Source: Ancylostoma caninum (Eukaryota; Nematoda; Chromadorea; Rhabditida; Ancylostomatidae). From it: a stretch of 64,000 nucleotides of DNA. The position numbers and the translations under genes were made by a program. Below, in pieces: positions 1-10,830 of the stretch (position 1 is its first letter; each line of letters starts with the position of its first letter). A model generated the notes under the pieces. That model had not been told where the DNA came from, searched no databases, and saw nothing but the letters and a program-made list of their open reading frames with translations. The stretch lies in assembly GCA_037903475.1 (NCBI GenBank), contig JBAJFG010000004.1, forward strand, positions 1,240,001 through 1,304,000, written 5' to 3'.

Positions 1-251
1 TACAAAAACACTACAATACGGCACAGATGCGGCATCACCATCCCCGATGCCAACGACGTCCATCAGCGCCGATCGCTGAGCGACGAAAAAAACCCGGGTT
101 TCCGCAGAGCTCGGTGGTTGAATGCTGCCTTTGACGAAGCGCCACTGAGATATCCTCAGGGGCTGGAAAGAAGTTGCGTTAGAGAACGGTTGAAAGGGTC
201 AGAACGAACTGAAAGTACGATGAACCTCGGACTTCTCCGTCGTCACTTCAG

Positions 252-457
252 CTCGTTCGTTTCTGTACAGGACGGAACGGCTGCGGCCAACGTTGAGCTG
301 TGGGTCGCTGGAGTACCGCGAGAGGCCGGATGAAGACGTGGAAGAGGCGATCGTCCTCGCTGCGCTTGAATTGGTAAAGTCCGTTTTCGAACAGAAAGGG
401 GATGCTAGCACAACTACTTTACTAATGCAGGGGACGATGAGAGTGCAAAATCTTTAA
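252..457 (+). CDS. Probable coding exon of an unidentified protein (3' end of a gene entering from the left)
   Basis: After a plausible acceptor (CACTTCAG, ending at 251) one frame is open to a TAA at 455-457. It reads as a protein-like, acidic, helical segment containing PDEDVEEAIVLAALELVKSV (about residues 25-45 of the block). A GTAAAG donor at 374 could instead end the exon at 373. Upstream, positions 80-113 can be read in a compatible phase before a GTGG donor at 114, but this is weak. I do not recognise the family. GC content is higher than in the following AT-rich DNA, which supports coding. The frame choice is my inference from composition and splice signals only. Confidence 0.3.
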
Positions 458-1753
458 AGTGGCTCTCTTCAGTGATCACTCACGCTATATGCCGACAAAC
501 GAGCATCATTCCATCGGCGTCAGCACGGGAGAGGAAATTCGCGAGGAAAGCAGCGAGTTTCCGTCGTCGAGCTGCCTCCACCACCGAGGAGACGAGCGAC
601 CACACCAGCACGATCATAGTCCCATCCTGGAAATGTCAAGTGAGGATGGCCGTGCGATTCGTAGCAGTGAGAAAATTGAGGGATTTGAATTGTGTTTAGC
701 CAAGGAAGAACTCCTTGTTCCAACTGTATCCAGTCATTTTCAAGGAATCCTTACTTTGTTAATATTCCTCCAACGCTGACTATGGAAATTTTCGAGCCAA
801 TGTGGACTTTTTGTCAGAAATATTTTATTTGGAATACCTTGCATCAATACCCATCTCCAAGGATTTCAGCTTCAACTGACATTTCCGCTTCCACAGTTCA
901 CAATGCGCATCTCCGAAAAGACAATTTTTTGAACTATTCTAAGGGTGCGATGGGCCAATCGTTTTTCTTCATTCCATCATCTCTTACTCATCTTTTCAAA
1001 TTTTCCATCATTTATCGCTCCAGTGATTGCCAAACCTTTGCTGATGAAATCCTCTTGGTAAAAATCGGAAACGGAAAACGTTACTCCAAACTTCAGCAAT
1101 AACAACCTTTTACCTAATTCGCAATGGAAAAAAAGTTCCAACTGGAATCCAGAACAACAACCAGCATGTGCATAGAAATAGGCCAAAAGTGCGTGAGCAA
1201 AAATCGGTCAATAATGCTAAAAAATAACATAGAAATGTGAGCCCATGATCAGGCCTAGAAGAGTTTCAACCGCGACCCTCGAAATTGAGGAGTAGATTTT
1301 GTTAATTAGCTTTTGCGGAATAGGACTTGATTTTTGTTTTGGTGGATAGTCGCCGCAGGATTTTGAATATAAAGATTTCGCATGGTGCTTTCTAATACAC
1401 ACGAAATGGGATTTTATCCTATAAGAACCGTTAAAAATGCTCGTTATGCTCTGTAACTGTGGAACTGTACGCCGAATGCAGCGGCTCTCTCCATTCAAAA
1501 CAAAGGAAGTCTAATGGCTCATTTCCTGCTGAATTAGATAACATTGAAAAATTCTACAGAACCTTACATCCCTCATTCCAACCTCTTGCACCGTCACGAA
1601 CACAGGCAAAATAGCGATAAGTTGAAAAAAACCTCTGGAGAGGAGGAATTCTAGTGGTCGAATTTCCTCATGTGTTTCCTAACGAACTCAACAGTTCAAC
1701 AACTAGCAGCTCACGTATGAGGTGGACATTCTGATGAAAAGATCTTTTTTCAG
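458..1753. other. Stretch with no resolved gene
   Basis: The first ~150 bases (470-610) are GC-rich and open in two + frames after a CTCTTCAG acceptor at 463-470, so a further exon of the preceding gene is possible. From about 700 to 1750 the DNA is AT-rich and I see no convincing exon, RNA gene or repeat. Confidence 0.3.
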
Positions 1754-1838
1754 GCTTGCAAATTTTGAGAAGTTCATGAAAGATGGAATCGTTTTTCTCC
1801 ATAAACTTGAATTTGGTCCAAAAGATATTGAAGGAAAG
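1754..1838 (+). CDS. Candidate internal exon, unidentified gene
   Basis: A strong acceptor (TTTTTTCAG, AG at 1752-1753) is followed by an open frame containing LANFEKFMKDGIVFLHKLEF and ending in DIEGK at a GT donor (1839). The composition is protein-like. It may belong to the same + strand gene as the candidate exons at 2783-2926, 5059-5262, 5766-6043, 7292-7383, 8937-9059, 9209-9340 and 10074-10348, but the joins between most of these are not all in phase in my reading. No family recognised. Confidence 0.35.
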
Positions 1839-2782
1839 GTGATCTATGCTGAGAGGAGCTGACGCGATGTTAGAAGAAAGCTCTTTAAGAAGCAGTGCTT
1901 GGAAGAAAGTGGGCATCCACATCTCATTGCTACGGTTGTTTCCAGAGGCGTTTTTAATAGGGGAGGGCGGTAACGCTATGGAGGCATGTAGTTAGGAATT
2001 TCGAGGACAACCGATTTTAAACCAAAAAAGGGCATGTGGCACACATTTCATATAAAGGGGCGCAGAAGAGAGCAACTAAGCAGGCAGATGAAGCAACCCA
2101 TTTGCTGAGCCGAGGGAATTTGGGAGAGGGCTCAGTGGTTGTGAGAGAAGACTCCTAGGATTCAATATGCAAAACTTATCGATGGAGAAATCGAGGAAAT
2201 CTACGACCAGTGTTCATTTTCTTAGATGAACCCGGGAAGGCTCTGACCCTCCCACTAATCCAAAGAGGACGAGTTTCATAAAAAAATATACTACATCTCG
2301 CTATCATTACCATTACCTTTCAACGTTGACTGAAAGAATTCGCTTCCAGAAAGTACACCCACTTCAACCCAGAAAACTCCTCCACTTCAGAAGTGCGATT
2401 ACGTCACAACCTCCCCGGGGGCGTCCATGAATATGTGAACAGAACCCAGAAAGCCGCGTCAGCCCCCTTGAAGGAATGAAGCACTAAAGGATCCTCAGTG
2501 CACCGAAAACCAAAGTGGGCTATTGGAAAACTTGAATACAGGACCTAACTAATAACCTAACTAACTAATAACTTGAATACCGGAGAGCACAAAAAAGCAA
2601 AACGATCTAGGGTTTTGGATTATTTGATCAGTGCCTGAAAAAATCCAGGAAAATCGACTGTCCATCCGTCTCTATTTTCCTCCCTTGTTCAAAGACGCCT
2701 TTTTGCGAGTCATGAGTGAAAATTCCAGCCTTTCACCCCATTCTCTGCCTTGAAAGAAGCACCTGTGGTTTTAAAAGTGTAG

Positions 2783-2926
2783 CAGACTGTCCCGGAGTTG
2801 AAAAGGATTCAGCGAAATGCCTCAGCTACCATCAAAGGGCAAATGACAGATGAGCGGCTGGCAGCCGCCGCAGTGAAAGCTGTTTCCGCGTCTTCCATGT
2901 GTCTATCACGTCATGAGGAAAAATGA
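2783..2926 (+). CDS. Candidate exon, unidentified gene
   Basis: After a TGTAG acceptor (AG at 2781-2782) the frame reads QTVPELKRIQRNASATIKGQ and continues through an Ala-rich segment (LAAAAVKAVSASSMC) to a TGA at 2924-2926. It could be a terminal exon or run into a donor before the stop, for instance GTGAAA within the Ala-rich stretch. The look is coding, but I recognise no domain. Confidence 0.3.
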   Translation, partial: QTVPELKRIQRNASATIKGQMTDERLAAAAVKAVSASSMCLSRHEEK

Positions 2927-3744
2927 TTGAGGGAGAATGGCCATGCATGAATGGCAAACAGCTGCTTCTATCGTTAGACATTTTCCACAGATGTCATAAA
3001 CGAGAACGCAAAGTTCATCCCACTGCAGCGGATGAATTCAACTCACCTGTAGAAGCGCATGTCTTCCTGAACTACTTCTACCTGGGGTCAGTAGAAGCGC
3101 TGTCTTGCAGTGGTGCCTATTCTGAAATATGCACTAGAAATTCAATGAGAAATCCAGGCATTCATCTGAACAAAGCTGAACCACGGCAAGTGAAAGGGCA
3201 AGAGCTAGTGGTGAGGCGACAGGACAATATAGCAACATAAATCAAAAAACAGTTCAGTATATATTTTAATGAAGAGCAGGTAGCGGCAGAAAGAAAGTAA
3301 CTTCCCTCAGAAGAGAAAAGCAAATGAGTAGCAGAAATTTTGTAGGAAGTCGTCCCACTAGGAATCCTCAACGGATGCGACATGTGTGTTAGACCTCAGA
3401 CAAATTGTCGGAAGGACCGCAGCAGAAAGAGATCGTGCTCATGTGGTTAAGAAGCGAGAGACGCAGAGATAAGAATTTTCGGAAGGACCACAGCAGAATA
3501 GATTTGTGCGGGGAACGATTCGGAAGGACCGCAACAGAATGGAGGAAAGGGAGTGAAAGTTATCATACCTTTCTCATATACGGAGCCCAGTTCTGTTGCG
3601 ACCAACAAGAATCCAATGGTTTCGAATTTCAGATAGAAAATTGGCTTAATGAATATATCGGACCGTAAAGCCAGGGATCCTCAGCGAGGTTGTCAATTTT
3701 GCTTGTTCAGTTCTGCGGAATTGGCGCGCAAATCGCCGTATCCA

Positions 3745-3835
3745 GTCGGAAGGACTGCAGCAGCCATTCGGAAGGGCCGCAGCAGCCATTGGCAAGGGCC
3801 GCAGCAGCTATTCGGAAGAAATGCAGCAGGAAACC
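3745..3835 (+). repeat. Degenerate tandem repeat, CGGAAGGnCCGCAGCAG unit
   Basis: Four near-adjacent units of a ~25-base repeat lie here, with looser copies at 3410, 3478 and 3519. The units differ by single substitutions (GGACTGCAGCAG, GGGCCGCAGCAG, GAAATGCAGCAG). Function unknown; probably a decayed minisatellite. Confidence 0.6.
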
Positions 3836-3925
3836 AGAACGACCGCGGGTCACCTATCGGTTCTTCCGGTTTCCTGCTGTCGTGCTTCCGAAAAATTGTC
3901 TGAGACATTTGACCGAGTCAAGTCG

Positions 3926-4175
3926 AGTCAAGTTTCGAATAGTGTCGAAGTGTCGAATAAATCCACTTTCGAGTGACTCGAAATATCAACTATTCGAAAT
4001 GAGTGAAAAATCGAGTTATTCGAAATGTCGACTATTCGAAAAGGTCAAAAAATCGAGTAATTCGAAATATCGACTATTCGAAATGCGTGAAAAATCGAGT
4101 TGTTCGAAATATTGACTGTTCGAGAAAAGTGAGAAACCGAATTATTCGAAATATTGACTATTCGAAAAAAAATTC
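3926..4175. repeat. TTCGAA-rich tandem repeat block
   Basis: A ~45-50 base unit built from TATTCGAAAT, GAGTGAAAAATCGAGT and TCGACTATTCG is repeated about five times. The TTCGAA core is palindromic. Similar blocks recur at 10675-10830, 31917-32160, 32845-32995, 46120-46315 and 47775-47955, so this is a dispersed repeat family rather than a single local satellite. Confidence 0.75.
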
Positions 4176-4204
4176 CCATCGAGTCAAATGCCTAATGTGT
4201 GTAG

Positions 4205-4450
4205 GGCAGCGGCTGATGCAGAAAGTGGACGGGAGGGGTGGGGGAGGAAAAAAGTGGAATCCAGGCTGCGTTGCGGACCCAGGCGGAAAATAAAAATAAT
4301 AAAAGTATTATTTTAAATATTAAACAATTAATAATAAACGTTCAAGAAATAATAACAACAATAATTAAAAATAAGCCCAGCAAGACTTTTATTTATTTCG
4401 TAAAATAATTTCGAAAATTCGGCGACCCGTTCTGGATATCGGGCGCCCCT
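4205..4450 (+). repeat. Dispersed AT-rich repeat (copy 1)
   Basis: This stretch shares order and local sequence with 40060-40300. Both have a G-rich lead, then GGAAAATAAAA, a run of short AATAAT/AAACAA words, CAAGACTTTT or CAAGATTTCT, and TTTCGAAAATTnGGCGACCC. A mobile repeat family with no coding capacity visible is the simplest reading. Confidence 0.5.
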
Positions 4451-5058
4451 CCCCTTGCGCCCGCGACTAGTGAGGTAGCTATGAATAATCGAGCTAGAAT
4501 AAATAGAAAATAAATGATCAAACCGAAAAGATTGACAATCTCTAGGATGATGAACCATGATGAAAAACGCTTTCCGATAAATGAGTTGACGAGTTATTTA
4601 TTTATCTTTATTTTTTGTTTATTTATTCATTTGAGTAGGTCTCAATTTCTTGTTTCCGTTTCTTTGAACAGGTCCTTTTGATATCTAACTTCATAATTGT
4701 TATATTGTATTATACATTCACTTCGTACGTTGCCGAGAGCACAGTGCTTTTCTGCTTACCCATCTTTTCCGTCATCGGCATTCACCCAAAATGGTGTTTT
4801 GTTACTTTCACTACTACAGTTCAATTCCAGAACATAAGGAAAAAGAAGAGAGAAAACGAGAATAAGGTTTGTGCAGGCATTGATGATGCGTGTATCGTGG
4901 GTCGTGAAAAACAGATGTTCACCGACAAATATGTATGTATGCAAGGCAGATTTTACTGTAGAGAATCTACAGCACCAATCTTTCCTTTGAAAATTCCCTT
5001 AAAACGTAATGCACTAGCTAAAACAGTAAAAACCGCTTAAACTTTTGGATAAATTCAG

Positions 5059-5262
5059 AACATTTGCAATTTTTATCGGAAACTCTCGAATCTTGTTCAT
5101 CATGGACTTAAATTTGATATTAGCAGAAGCTTCCGGTTCCCGGAAAGAAAACTAACATCAATTGTAGCCTCAAAAGCAAGTGGCCGAAGCATAAAGCTCA
5201 GAACAATCGAACCAGTCAGAAGCAAGTCTGCTTCACTAGAGCAGTTATCTGAGCGGATCTAA
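5059..5262 (+). CDS. Candidate exon, unidentified gene
   Basis: After an AAATTCAG acceptor (AG at 5057-5058) 67 codons are open to a TAA at 5260-5262. The reading contains NFYRKLSNLVHHGLKFDISR and a basic Ser-rich tail ending EQLSERI. It looks coding but I recognise no family, and it may be spliced before the stop. Confidence 0.3.
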   Translation, partial: NICNFYRKLSNLVHHGLKFDISRSFRFPERKLTSIVASKASGRSIKLRTIEPVRSKSASLEQLSERI

Positions 5263-5376
5263 CGGCAAAAATATAAATTAGGTACAAAAGTTCTGCCGTT
5301 TTTTCTTCGTCGACATCATCTCTCTTCTACAACTTTACCGAACTACAACCTTCACGGTCAAATTTTTGCGATTAGT

Positions 5377-5428
5377 AGAGACAATTAATTAATTATCTTG
5401 TGAGACAATTAATTAATTATCTTGTGAG
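5377..5428 (+). repeat. Two-copy tandem repeat, 26-bp unit
   Basis: The unit GACAATTAATTAATTATCTT plus GTGA is present twice head to tail. Short local duplication, no inferred function. Confidence 0.8.
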
Positions 5429-5765
5429 AATGTTTCTCTCGCCTCCTTTTCAAAACAAGGGTAACTGTGGAGCGGAGAAATTGGAGACCTCCATTTTCAA
5501 CTTGTCGTGTTTGGCGATCTTTTTCTTGCGTAGCAAGAGCCTTTGGTGTTTCTGGAGGTGGATTCATATGCCTAAATCCTGAAGAAGGTGATAGGGGTAC
5601 CGCTTGCCAGTAAAAATATCGAAAAAAACGGCAGATCCTGGAAGCGGATTTTGGCCGATTTCGGTCGTGCAGAAAATAAGCCCTTAACCATTTGGAGCGT
5701 TTTTCTAGTAAAGCCTCTTCCCTTTTGGGGCTGTAGGTAATACTTACTGTACTGTTTTGAATTAG

Positions 5766-6043
5766 CAGCACGGATTGGGTCATTCAACAAGAACTCCAGA
5801 AGAATCGAAGAAAATGCCCCAAAATGTGCTTGCCTGCTTTTCACTGAAACAGAAAACGTCAAGCCCGAGCTCGACAGAGGAAAAGACAGTGATCTCAAGA
5901 TTGAATGCAGAGGAGATGTTTCCAGTCAAATTGCTTATGATCGTCTTGGAAAATCCCGCGAAATGTGGTTTCAGTGGATTTTTCAGTATTTCTTGCCTTT
6001 TAACTTCAATGGACATCTCTTACACCAACCACGAAAAGAGTAG
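5766..6043 (+). CDS. Candidate exon, unidentified gene
   Basis: An acceptor TTTGAATTAG (AG at 5764-5765) opens a frame of about 92 codons to a TAG at 6041-6043. The first ~75 codons read as real protein: ARIGSFNKNSRRIEENAPKC, then a segment with ENVKPELDRGKDSDLKIECR, then AYDRLGKSREMWFQ. The last ~17 codons are less convincing, so the exon may end near 5990. This is the strongest of the unassigned internal exons on the + strand. I could not match it to a family. Confidence 0.4.
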
Positions 6044-7291
6044 GATTTGCTCTATGAGTTTATCACCATATCCAATGGTTACACAACAGCTCGGGTTGGT
6101 CATGGATTCTTGGAAAAAAAAGCGACAAAACTTTGGCGCCAACCTAATACTACGCCTTGAACGTAATCGACGAGAACAAAAGAGGAAAATCCTTAGAAGG
6201 TAGAGCTACATTGAAGGTAAGAATGCAAGGTTATCGGATTTTTCATTGTGGAGAATGTGGATCAATAAGACACTCAAGAAGGAGAAAATTGGATAGAATG
6301 ATATCTCTGCCCAACTGAACAAGCGTGATCTTATCGAAAAACTCATGTGATTTCGCATGCCATCGGGCGGATATTCCTCCAAACTAACACGGAAGTCACC
6401 GGTATGAAATTACAAAAAAAAACATCAAAGCAGGTAGATAAACAGGAATGGTGCACGGTGTTGGGGTGCATTCGATGGCAGCCTGACAACTGTTTGCGTT
6501 GAATCGCCACGTCGTCCGTACGACCGGACGAAAAGCCAATCGAATCGCTGCCGCATCCGCGTTTGTGGAGGCAGTACGAAAAAGAGAAATTCTGTAGGAC
6601 CGTCATGTATCCAACAAATTATGCTTTACACAGCCGTGAAAATACGTTCCGATGGGTGTATTAGTGTGATTCGGATACGGTGCTATTCATGCAGCAGAAA
6701 AACGTATCCTACGAGCATCATTGGCTTCCCCAGGGAGTAACTTCATACTAATTACAGGGATCCAAAAAAGTCGAAAATGGGTGCGTTGTCGCTAACTTTT
6801 CCTCGTAGGATTGATTACTTTGGATGTGGACCTAAAAAGAATTATGAGGGATTTGTGCTGTAGGATCAAAAGCTCAGAGTGACTAATGCAAGGCTATTAG
6901 TTCAGAAATATAGAGTCATCTATCAAGGAGCCGATGAAAGTTCTCTCTTACGTGGTCGACCGCCGCTCTTCCCAAATGCATTGCAGCGAAAAATTCATGG
7001 AATTACGGAAGTAAAAATGCTTGCAGTAGCAATGCAGCATTGAAAACCCTGTTAAACATCCCCAAAGCTTAGTAAAAGCGCAAACCCTTCCTACTTTGTG
7101 AGGTTTCCGCCCTTAGTAAAATGTGATTGGGTTTTCCAGGAAGTGGGAGAGAACCACTCCTTCTGGACGTGGGAAATCATTAATTCTACAAAGAACTACT
7201 GTGTAGCTGTCGGCCTCACTGTGGTATCCACAAAAATTCACGACCGTGTTCGTATGATTCGATAAAACTGGAAGTATTGAGACATTGATAG
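6044..7291. other. Mostly non-coding stretch
   Basis: A short possible exon ends at a GTAAGA donor near 6216 (reading ENKRGKSLEGRATLK) but has no good acceptor. The rest shows no convincing coding frame, RNA gene or repeat. Confidence 0.3.
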
Positions 7292-7383
7292 CGCTCTTTT
7301 GAAGCTAGCTTTCGACAAAACTCCCGAATCCACTGCTTCTAGATTGTCGCAGCTCAGAACGTGTGGACAAGACGAATGGAAAA
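7292..7383 (+). CDS. Candidate internal exon, unidentified gene
   Basis: An acceptor ATTGATAG (AG at 7290-7291) and a consensus donor GTGAGTT (from 7384) enclose a frame reading ALLKLAFDKTPESTASRLSQ followed by LRTCGQDEWK. Both splice sites and the composition support a real exon. Family unknown. Confidence 0.4.
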
Positions 7384-8936
7384 GTGAGTTGTAAAATTGA
7401 CGCAAGAAGGGGGTACGAAGAAGTTTTAGCCAATATGAGTGAGTGAGCCGCCAAAATTTCAAAAATAAAGTCAATGAAGGATCAATTCTATATTCACTTT
7501 CAGGCGAAAAAATGTTCGGAGATAATTAGAAAATATACCGTTAAAAAAGGCCAATGTGAAATTTTCTGTCCACCTATCTACAATAGTTTTATTTATTCAT
7601 TGAATACACCTCAAGTTGGTGTGTCATACATTGCAGAGAATTAGTAAGCATTGCTGAAAATACAATGCATCAACCTCAAGATTGGTTGATCGTAGCGATA
7701 GGTCTCAAAATTATTGAAGCCTGGACAGGGGCATTCACTTCATTTTTTTTTGAATTCAGGTTATAGCGTGGTGCATCATTCATAGAGTGAATAATGTGGA
7801 TGGATTATCACTCATAGCTAAGTGAACACCAAATATTCTTCATAGGGACAGGATGTGCTTTGTATGAAAAGGAAGTGTCAGATGCACCCACACTAGCCAG
7901 CCACGTGTCTTTCAGCAATTCGCTTACAGAACAGGTTGGAGCTTCGACACACAGGTATGCTGGCTAGCCCTGCGGACCAACATGTTTGGTAGACACCCGA
8001 CCAGAACGTAGCACATGGATAGTCTATACATCAGAAGTGGGTAGTATAAAAAATGTGTGTTATATTTAGCGCTCAGACTTGCAATGACTATGAAAGAGAT
8101 GGAATGCATGTATGAAAATACGGTAGTGGATAGGAAGTCAGAACAGTGAATTTATGGTTAAGCATCAAGTGTCTCGGTTATGCAGAAGAATGAGGACATA
8201 TCTTACTGGCACCAAGCTGAAGATTAGAGCAGGAGTTTGTATGCTTCCATAACGAAAATTTAAGAAAAAAGCTTATAAAATGATACAGACAAGGCTTCAC
8301 TACTTACATGCCTTAGAGATTGAAGGAGTTATTCTTTCTTCGATGTCATGATTAAGTGTATAGTGGCTCGATATGGTAATAAAGACTGAGAAAGTATATA
8401 TTAGCTTTGTTACAGTTAGTAGACTAAGGGGTGTGAAAACTGTTATGATAGATCATAATCGTGTGCTCAAAATTTGCTGCCTTGGTGCCTTTTCTTTGGG
8501 GACGTTACTTGATCCACCCAGTGGTAATCGGGTAAACAGCTGCTGCGCTAACTGCTACGATTTGATGCACGCATACAAAGGAGTCGGGCATAAATTCATG
8601 CAACTCAAATCTCCTCGTTGGTCTCCAGCAATGATAGTTTATTTGTTGCTCAAGCGATTCTCTGGCCATTGCTGGTGATTGCAAACGGCTTCTGCAAACA
8701 ACTTTATGCACATGTGTGCCACGTTACTTTTGGGTCAACTAAAGTCAGAAAAGATGTAAATCCCGAGGTAAAACGCCGCTATGCGGGCATGGATTCGTTT
8801 CAAGTGTATGGAGAATCTGGTCCTGTATGTTTTCTGAATAATAATCCTGAAATCGTCTCCAGTTTCCATTTAAAAGAACTGGAACATCCCGAAATACCGT
8901 ACAATTTCGGCTCTCATGAGATCTTGATATGATGAG
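7384..8936. other. Stretch with no resolved gene
   Basis: Mostly AT-rich. One cysteine-rich reading at about 8535-8600 (+) resembles a known ER-Golgi motif and is reported as a low-interest finding. No repeat or RNA gene was recognised. Confidence 0.3.
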
Positions 8937-9059
8937 TCTCCTTGGATACAAACGGCTATTAAGCTGTTCGCCAAAACTGACGCTGAACTTTTATCTCTTA
9001 CATCAGCTCCTGAAACAGTTCCGAATGGCACAAACGCTCATGATCCACAGAAAAGCAAA
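8937..9059 (+). CDS. Candidate exon, unidentified gene
   Basis: Forty-one codons read SPWIQTAIKLFAKTDAELLS then LTSAPETVPNGTNAHDPQKSK up to a GTAGTTAG donor-like site at 9060. The acceptor (GATGAG) is weak. Composition is protein-like; family unknown. Confidence 0.3.
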
Positions 9060-9208
9060 GTAGTTAGCTTGTCTTTTAATCACCACCTGCAATGAGTAAG
9101 ATGGAGAAGCAGGATGAATGGAGGATAGCTAATCCAACTTTGTACAGTTGAGCAGAAGAAGGGCGCATCATGCCGAATGACTGTCGCATGAAGGCATTTC
9201 CAAAAAAG

Positions 9209-9340
9209 CGGAGCCTCCTCGAAAGAGGGAAAGAACGCGTCAAGAACGGCGGAATCCGAAGCGCATGCGAAAATCGAAAACTGAGAATAGGCAATACTAC
9301 GGAGCTAAAAAGAAGTCGTTTATTCAAATTTCGTTCATAG
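9209..9340 (+). CDS. Candidate basic exon, upstream of the 10074-10348 terminal exon
   Basis: After an AAAAAAG acceptor the frame is very basic (PPRKRERTRQERRNPKRMRK, then KTENRQYYGAKKKSF) and ends in phase 1 at a GTTTTT donor (9341). The exon at 10074 begins in the complementary phase, so the two can be joined, giving a Lys/Arg-rich C-terminal region such as is common in nucleolar proteins. The donor and acceptor are weak, so this is an inference. Confidence 0.3.
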   Translation, partial: RSLLERGKERVKNGGIRSACENRKLRIGNTTELKRSRLFKFRS

Positions 9341-10073
9341 GTTTTTTTTTTGGATGGAGCTAAAATTTCCTAGCTTTGACCGAAATTCATGAATGGGAAA
9401 AAATGGATATCTATAATCCATTTTTCCCGAGCTGTCCACCTCCCTGCCCCCCTCCCCCCTCCTCCTCCCCTCCACTCCACCCATAGAATGGAATTAGTCA
9501 CGCTCATTCTGTACCGCACTACCACCTTTGTGCTGTTCCTTCAGGTGTACGGTACATACAGTACCTCACAGAATCGGTTTATTAGCGAAATGCCGATATT
9601 ATAGGGATACAGTGAGGAAGTGGAATTTTGGCCGGAAAAAATGACAGTGTGCTACGAAATGATAATAGACGAAAAGGGAAAAAGCCTAAGCTTCGTTTCG
9701 TTCCTGGCTCTACATAGACTCTAGACTGAGCCGTAGTAAGCACATGAAATAACCAGACCATTCAAAGATTCAGAAGATTCAATGAGGTGTCATGTTGATG
9801 TATGCTTAACGAACCCAAGAAATCGTTTTGCGGCACCAAATGGGCATGAATTTCGTGTCCACCGAATCAAACAATCTCCATGGGTGAAGGTAGAGCACAA
9901 ATTATGATTTTGAAATTTTTGGGGCAAAGTTTTCTGAATGTCTACTGCAGTAGACAGTAAATACAGATAAATGTCGCAGTGACAATTCCAGCAAATACAA
10001 GAGATTGTCCACAACGGAATCCTTCTCTGTTGCTGGGACTCTGAAGCTACTGACTGATGCCGTGATTATGCAG

Positions 10074-10348
10074 AGGATAGGACGCTGGCAAAATTGATGT
10101 TACCAACAAAGTCAGCTCTATCCACTGTGTGTACGGCTATTAACATGCCTAATGCAAACAAACTGTGTCGCATCGTCCATGACGTGAAAGTTCGGCTGGA
10201 AGCGCTGTATGACAAAAAGTCGAAGCATTTCAAAGCAGACGCTACTTCCAGAAAGCGACATAAGAATGTCTTCGGCAAAAAAGACGTACGAATTCGAAGA
10301 AGGATGATGCGGAATCGTCGGAAGCTTCGTGGATGGAAGAATGATTGA
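10074..10348 (+). CDS. Terminal exon of an unidentified, strongly basic protein
   Basis: An acceptor ATTATGCAG (AG at 10072-10073) opens a frame of about 90 codons to a TGA at 10346-10348. The C-terminus is dense in Lys/Arg (SRKRHKNVFGKKDVRIRRRM, then MRNRRKLRGWKND), preceded by a helical segment LMLPTKSALSTVCTAINMPN. An AATAAA lies at 10607-10612. The charge pattern suggests a nuclear or nucleolar protein, but I do not recognise the family and invent no function. This is the best supported exon of the + strand gene in 1.7-10.3 kb. Confidence 0.5.
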
Positions 10349-10606
10349 CGAAAAACGTTTTCAGCACCCCAGGGACGATTAAGTTCATGCGATGAAACTG
10401 AGAAAAAAAAAACAAAGCATCGCTCGATATCGACTACTATCAGCAACAATGCTCCCGGTTGGGAAATGAAGTGGTAAAGCAAATCAAATTTAGAACCGAA
10501 CACTCACTGGAGCTGACCCCCATTCCGAACGCCTGCAGCATAAACAACCCCTCTCTGAAGCGTGCATGGAAAGACTTCATGGCGTGGATGTCTTGAGAAA
10601 AAATGA

Positions 10607-10612
10607 AATAAA
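10607..10612 (+). terminator. Candidate poly(A) signal AATAAA
   Basis: Canonical hexamer 259 bases after the stop codon at 10348, on the same strand. It could serve the unidentified basic-protein gene. Confidence 0.35.
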
Positions 10613-10674
10613 GCCTTCGAATACCGCATGGAAGCTTTGGATATGCAAATAGACTCGAACAGTGCCACATGTTG

Positions 10675-10830
10675 AATATTCGAGTTCAGATACATTCAAA
10701 AACGGCGACCTTTTCGAATGCGCGACTATTCGAATATTAAGAATATCTCTGAGAATGTGAATATTCGGTCGCAACTAAAATTACATAAGCGTAGGGTGCG
10801 CAAAAAGTCGAAAAACCGAAAAAAAAATTC
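10675..10830. repeat. TTCGAA-rich block
   Basis: Short words such as TATTCGAATATT, CGACTATTCG and AAAAAGTCGAAAAACCG recur. A looser member of the family annotated at 3926-4175. Confidence 0.45.

Larger units (their letters stand above)
3241..5058. other. Repeat-rich stretch without a resolved gene
   Basis: Between about 3405 and 3850 a degenerate unit based on CGGAAGGACCGCAGCAG recurs at least seven times, most densely at 3745-3835. This is followed by a TTCGAA-rich tandem block (annotated separately) and a dispersed AT-rich repeat at 4205-4450. From 4450 to 5058 nothing convincing is seen. Confidence 0.5.

Noticed and set aside
9789..10503. - strand ORFs opposite the basic terminal exon
   Set aside because: Low-complexity Phe/Leu/Ser-rich readings antisense to a better supported + strand exon.
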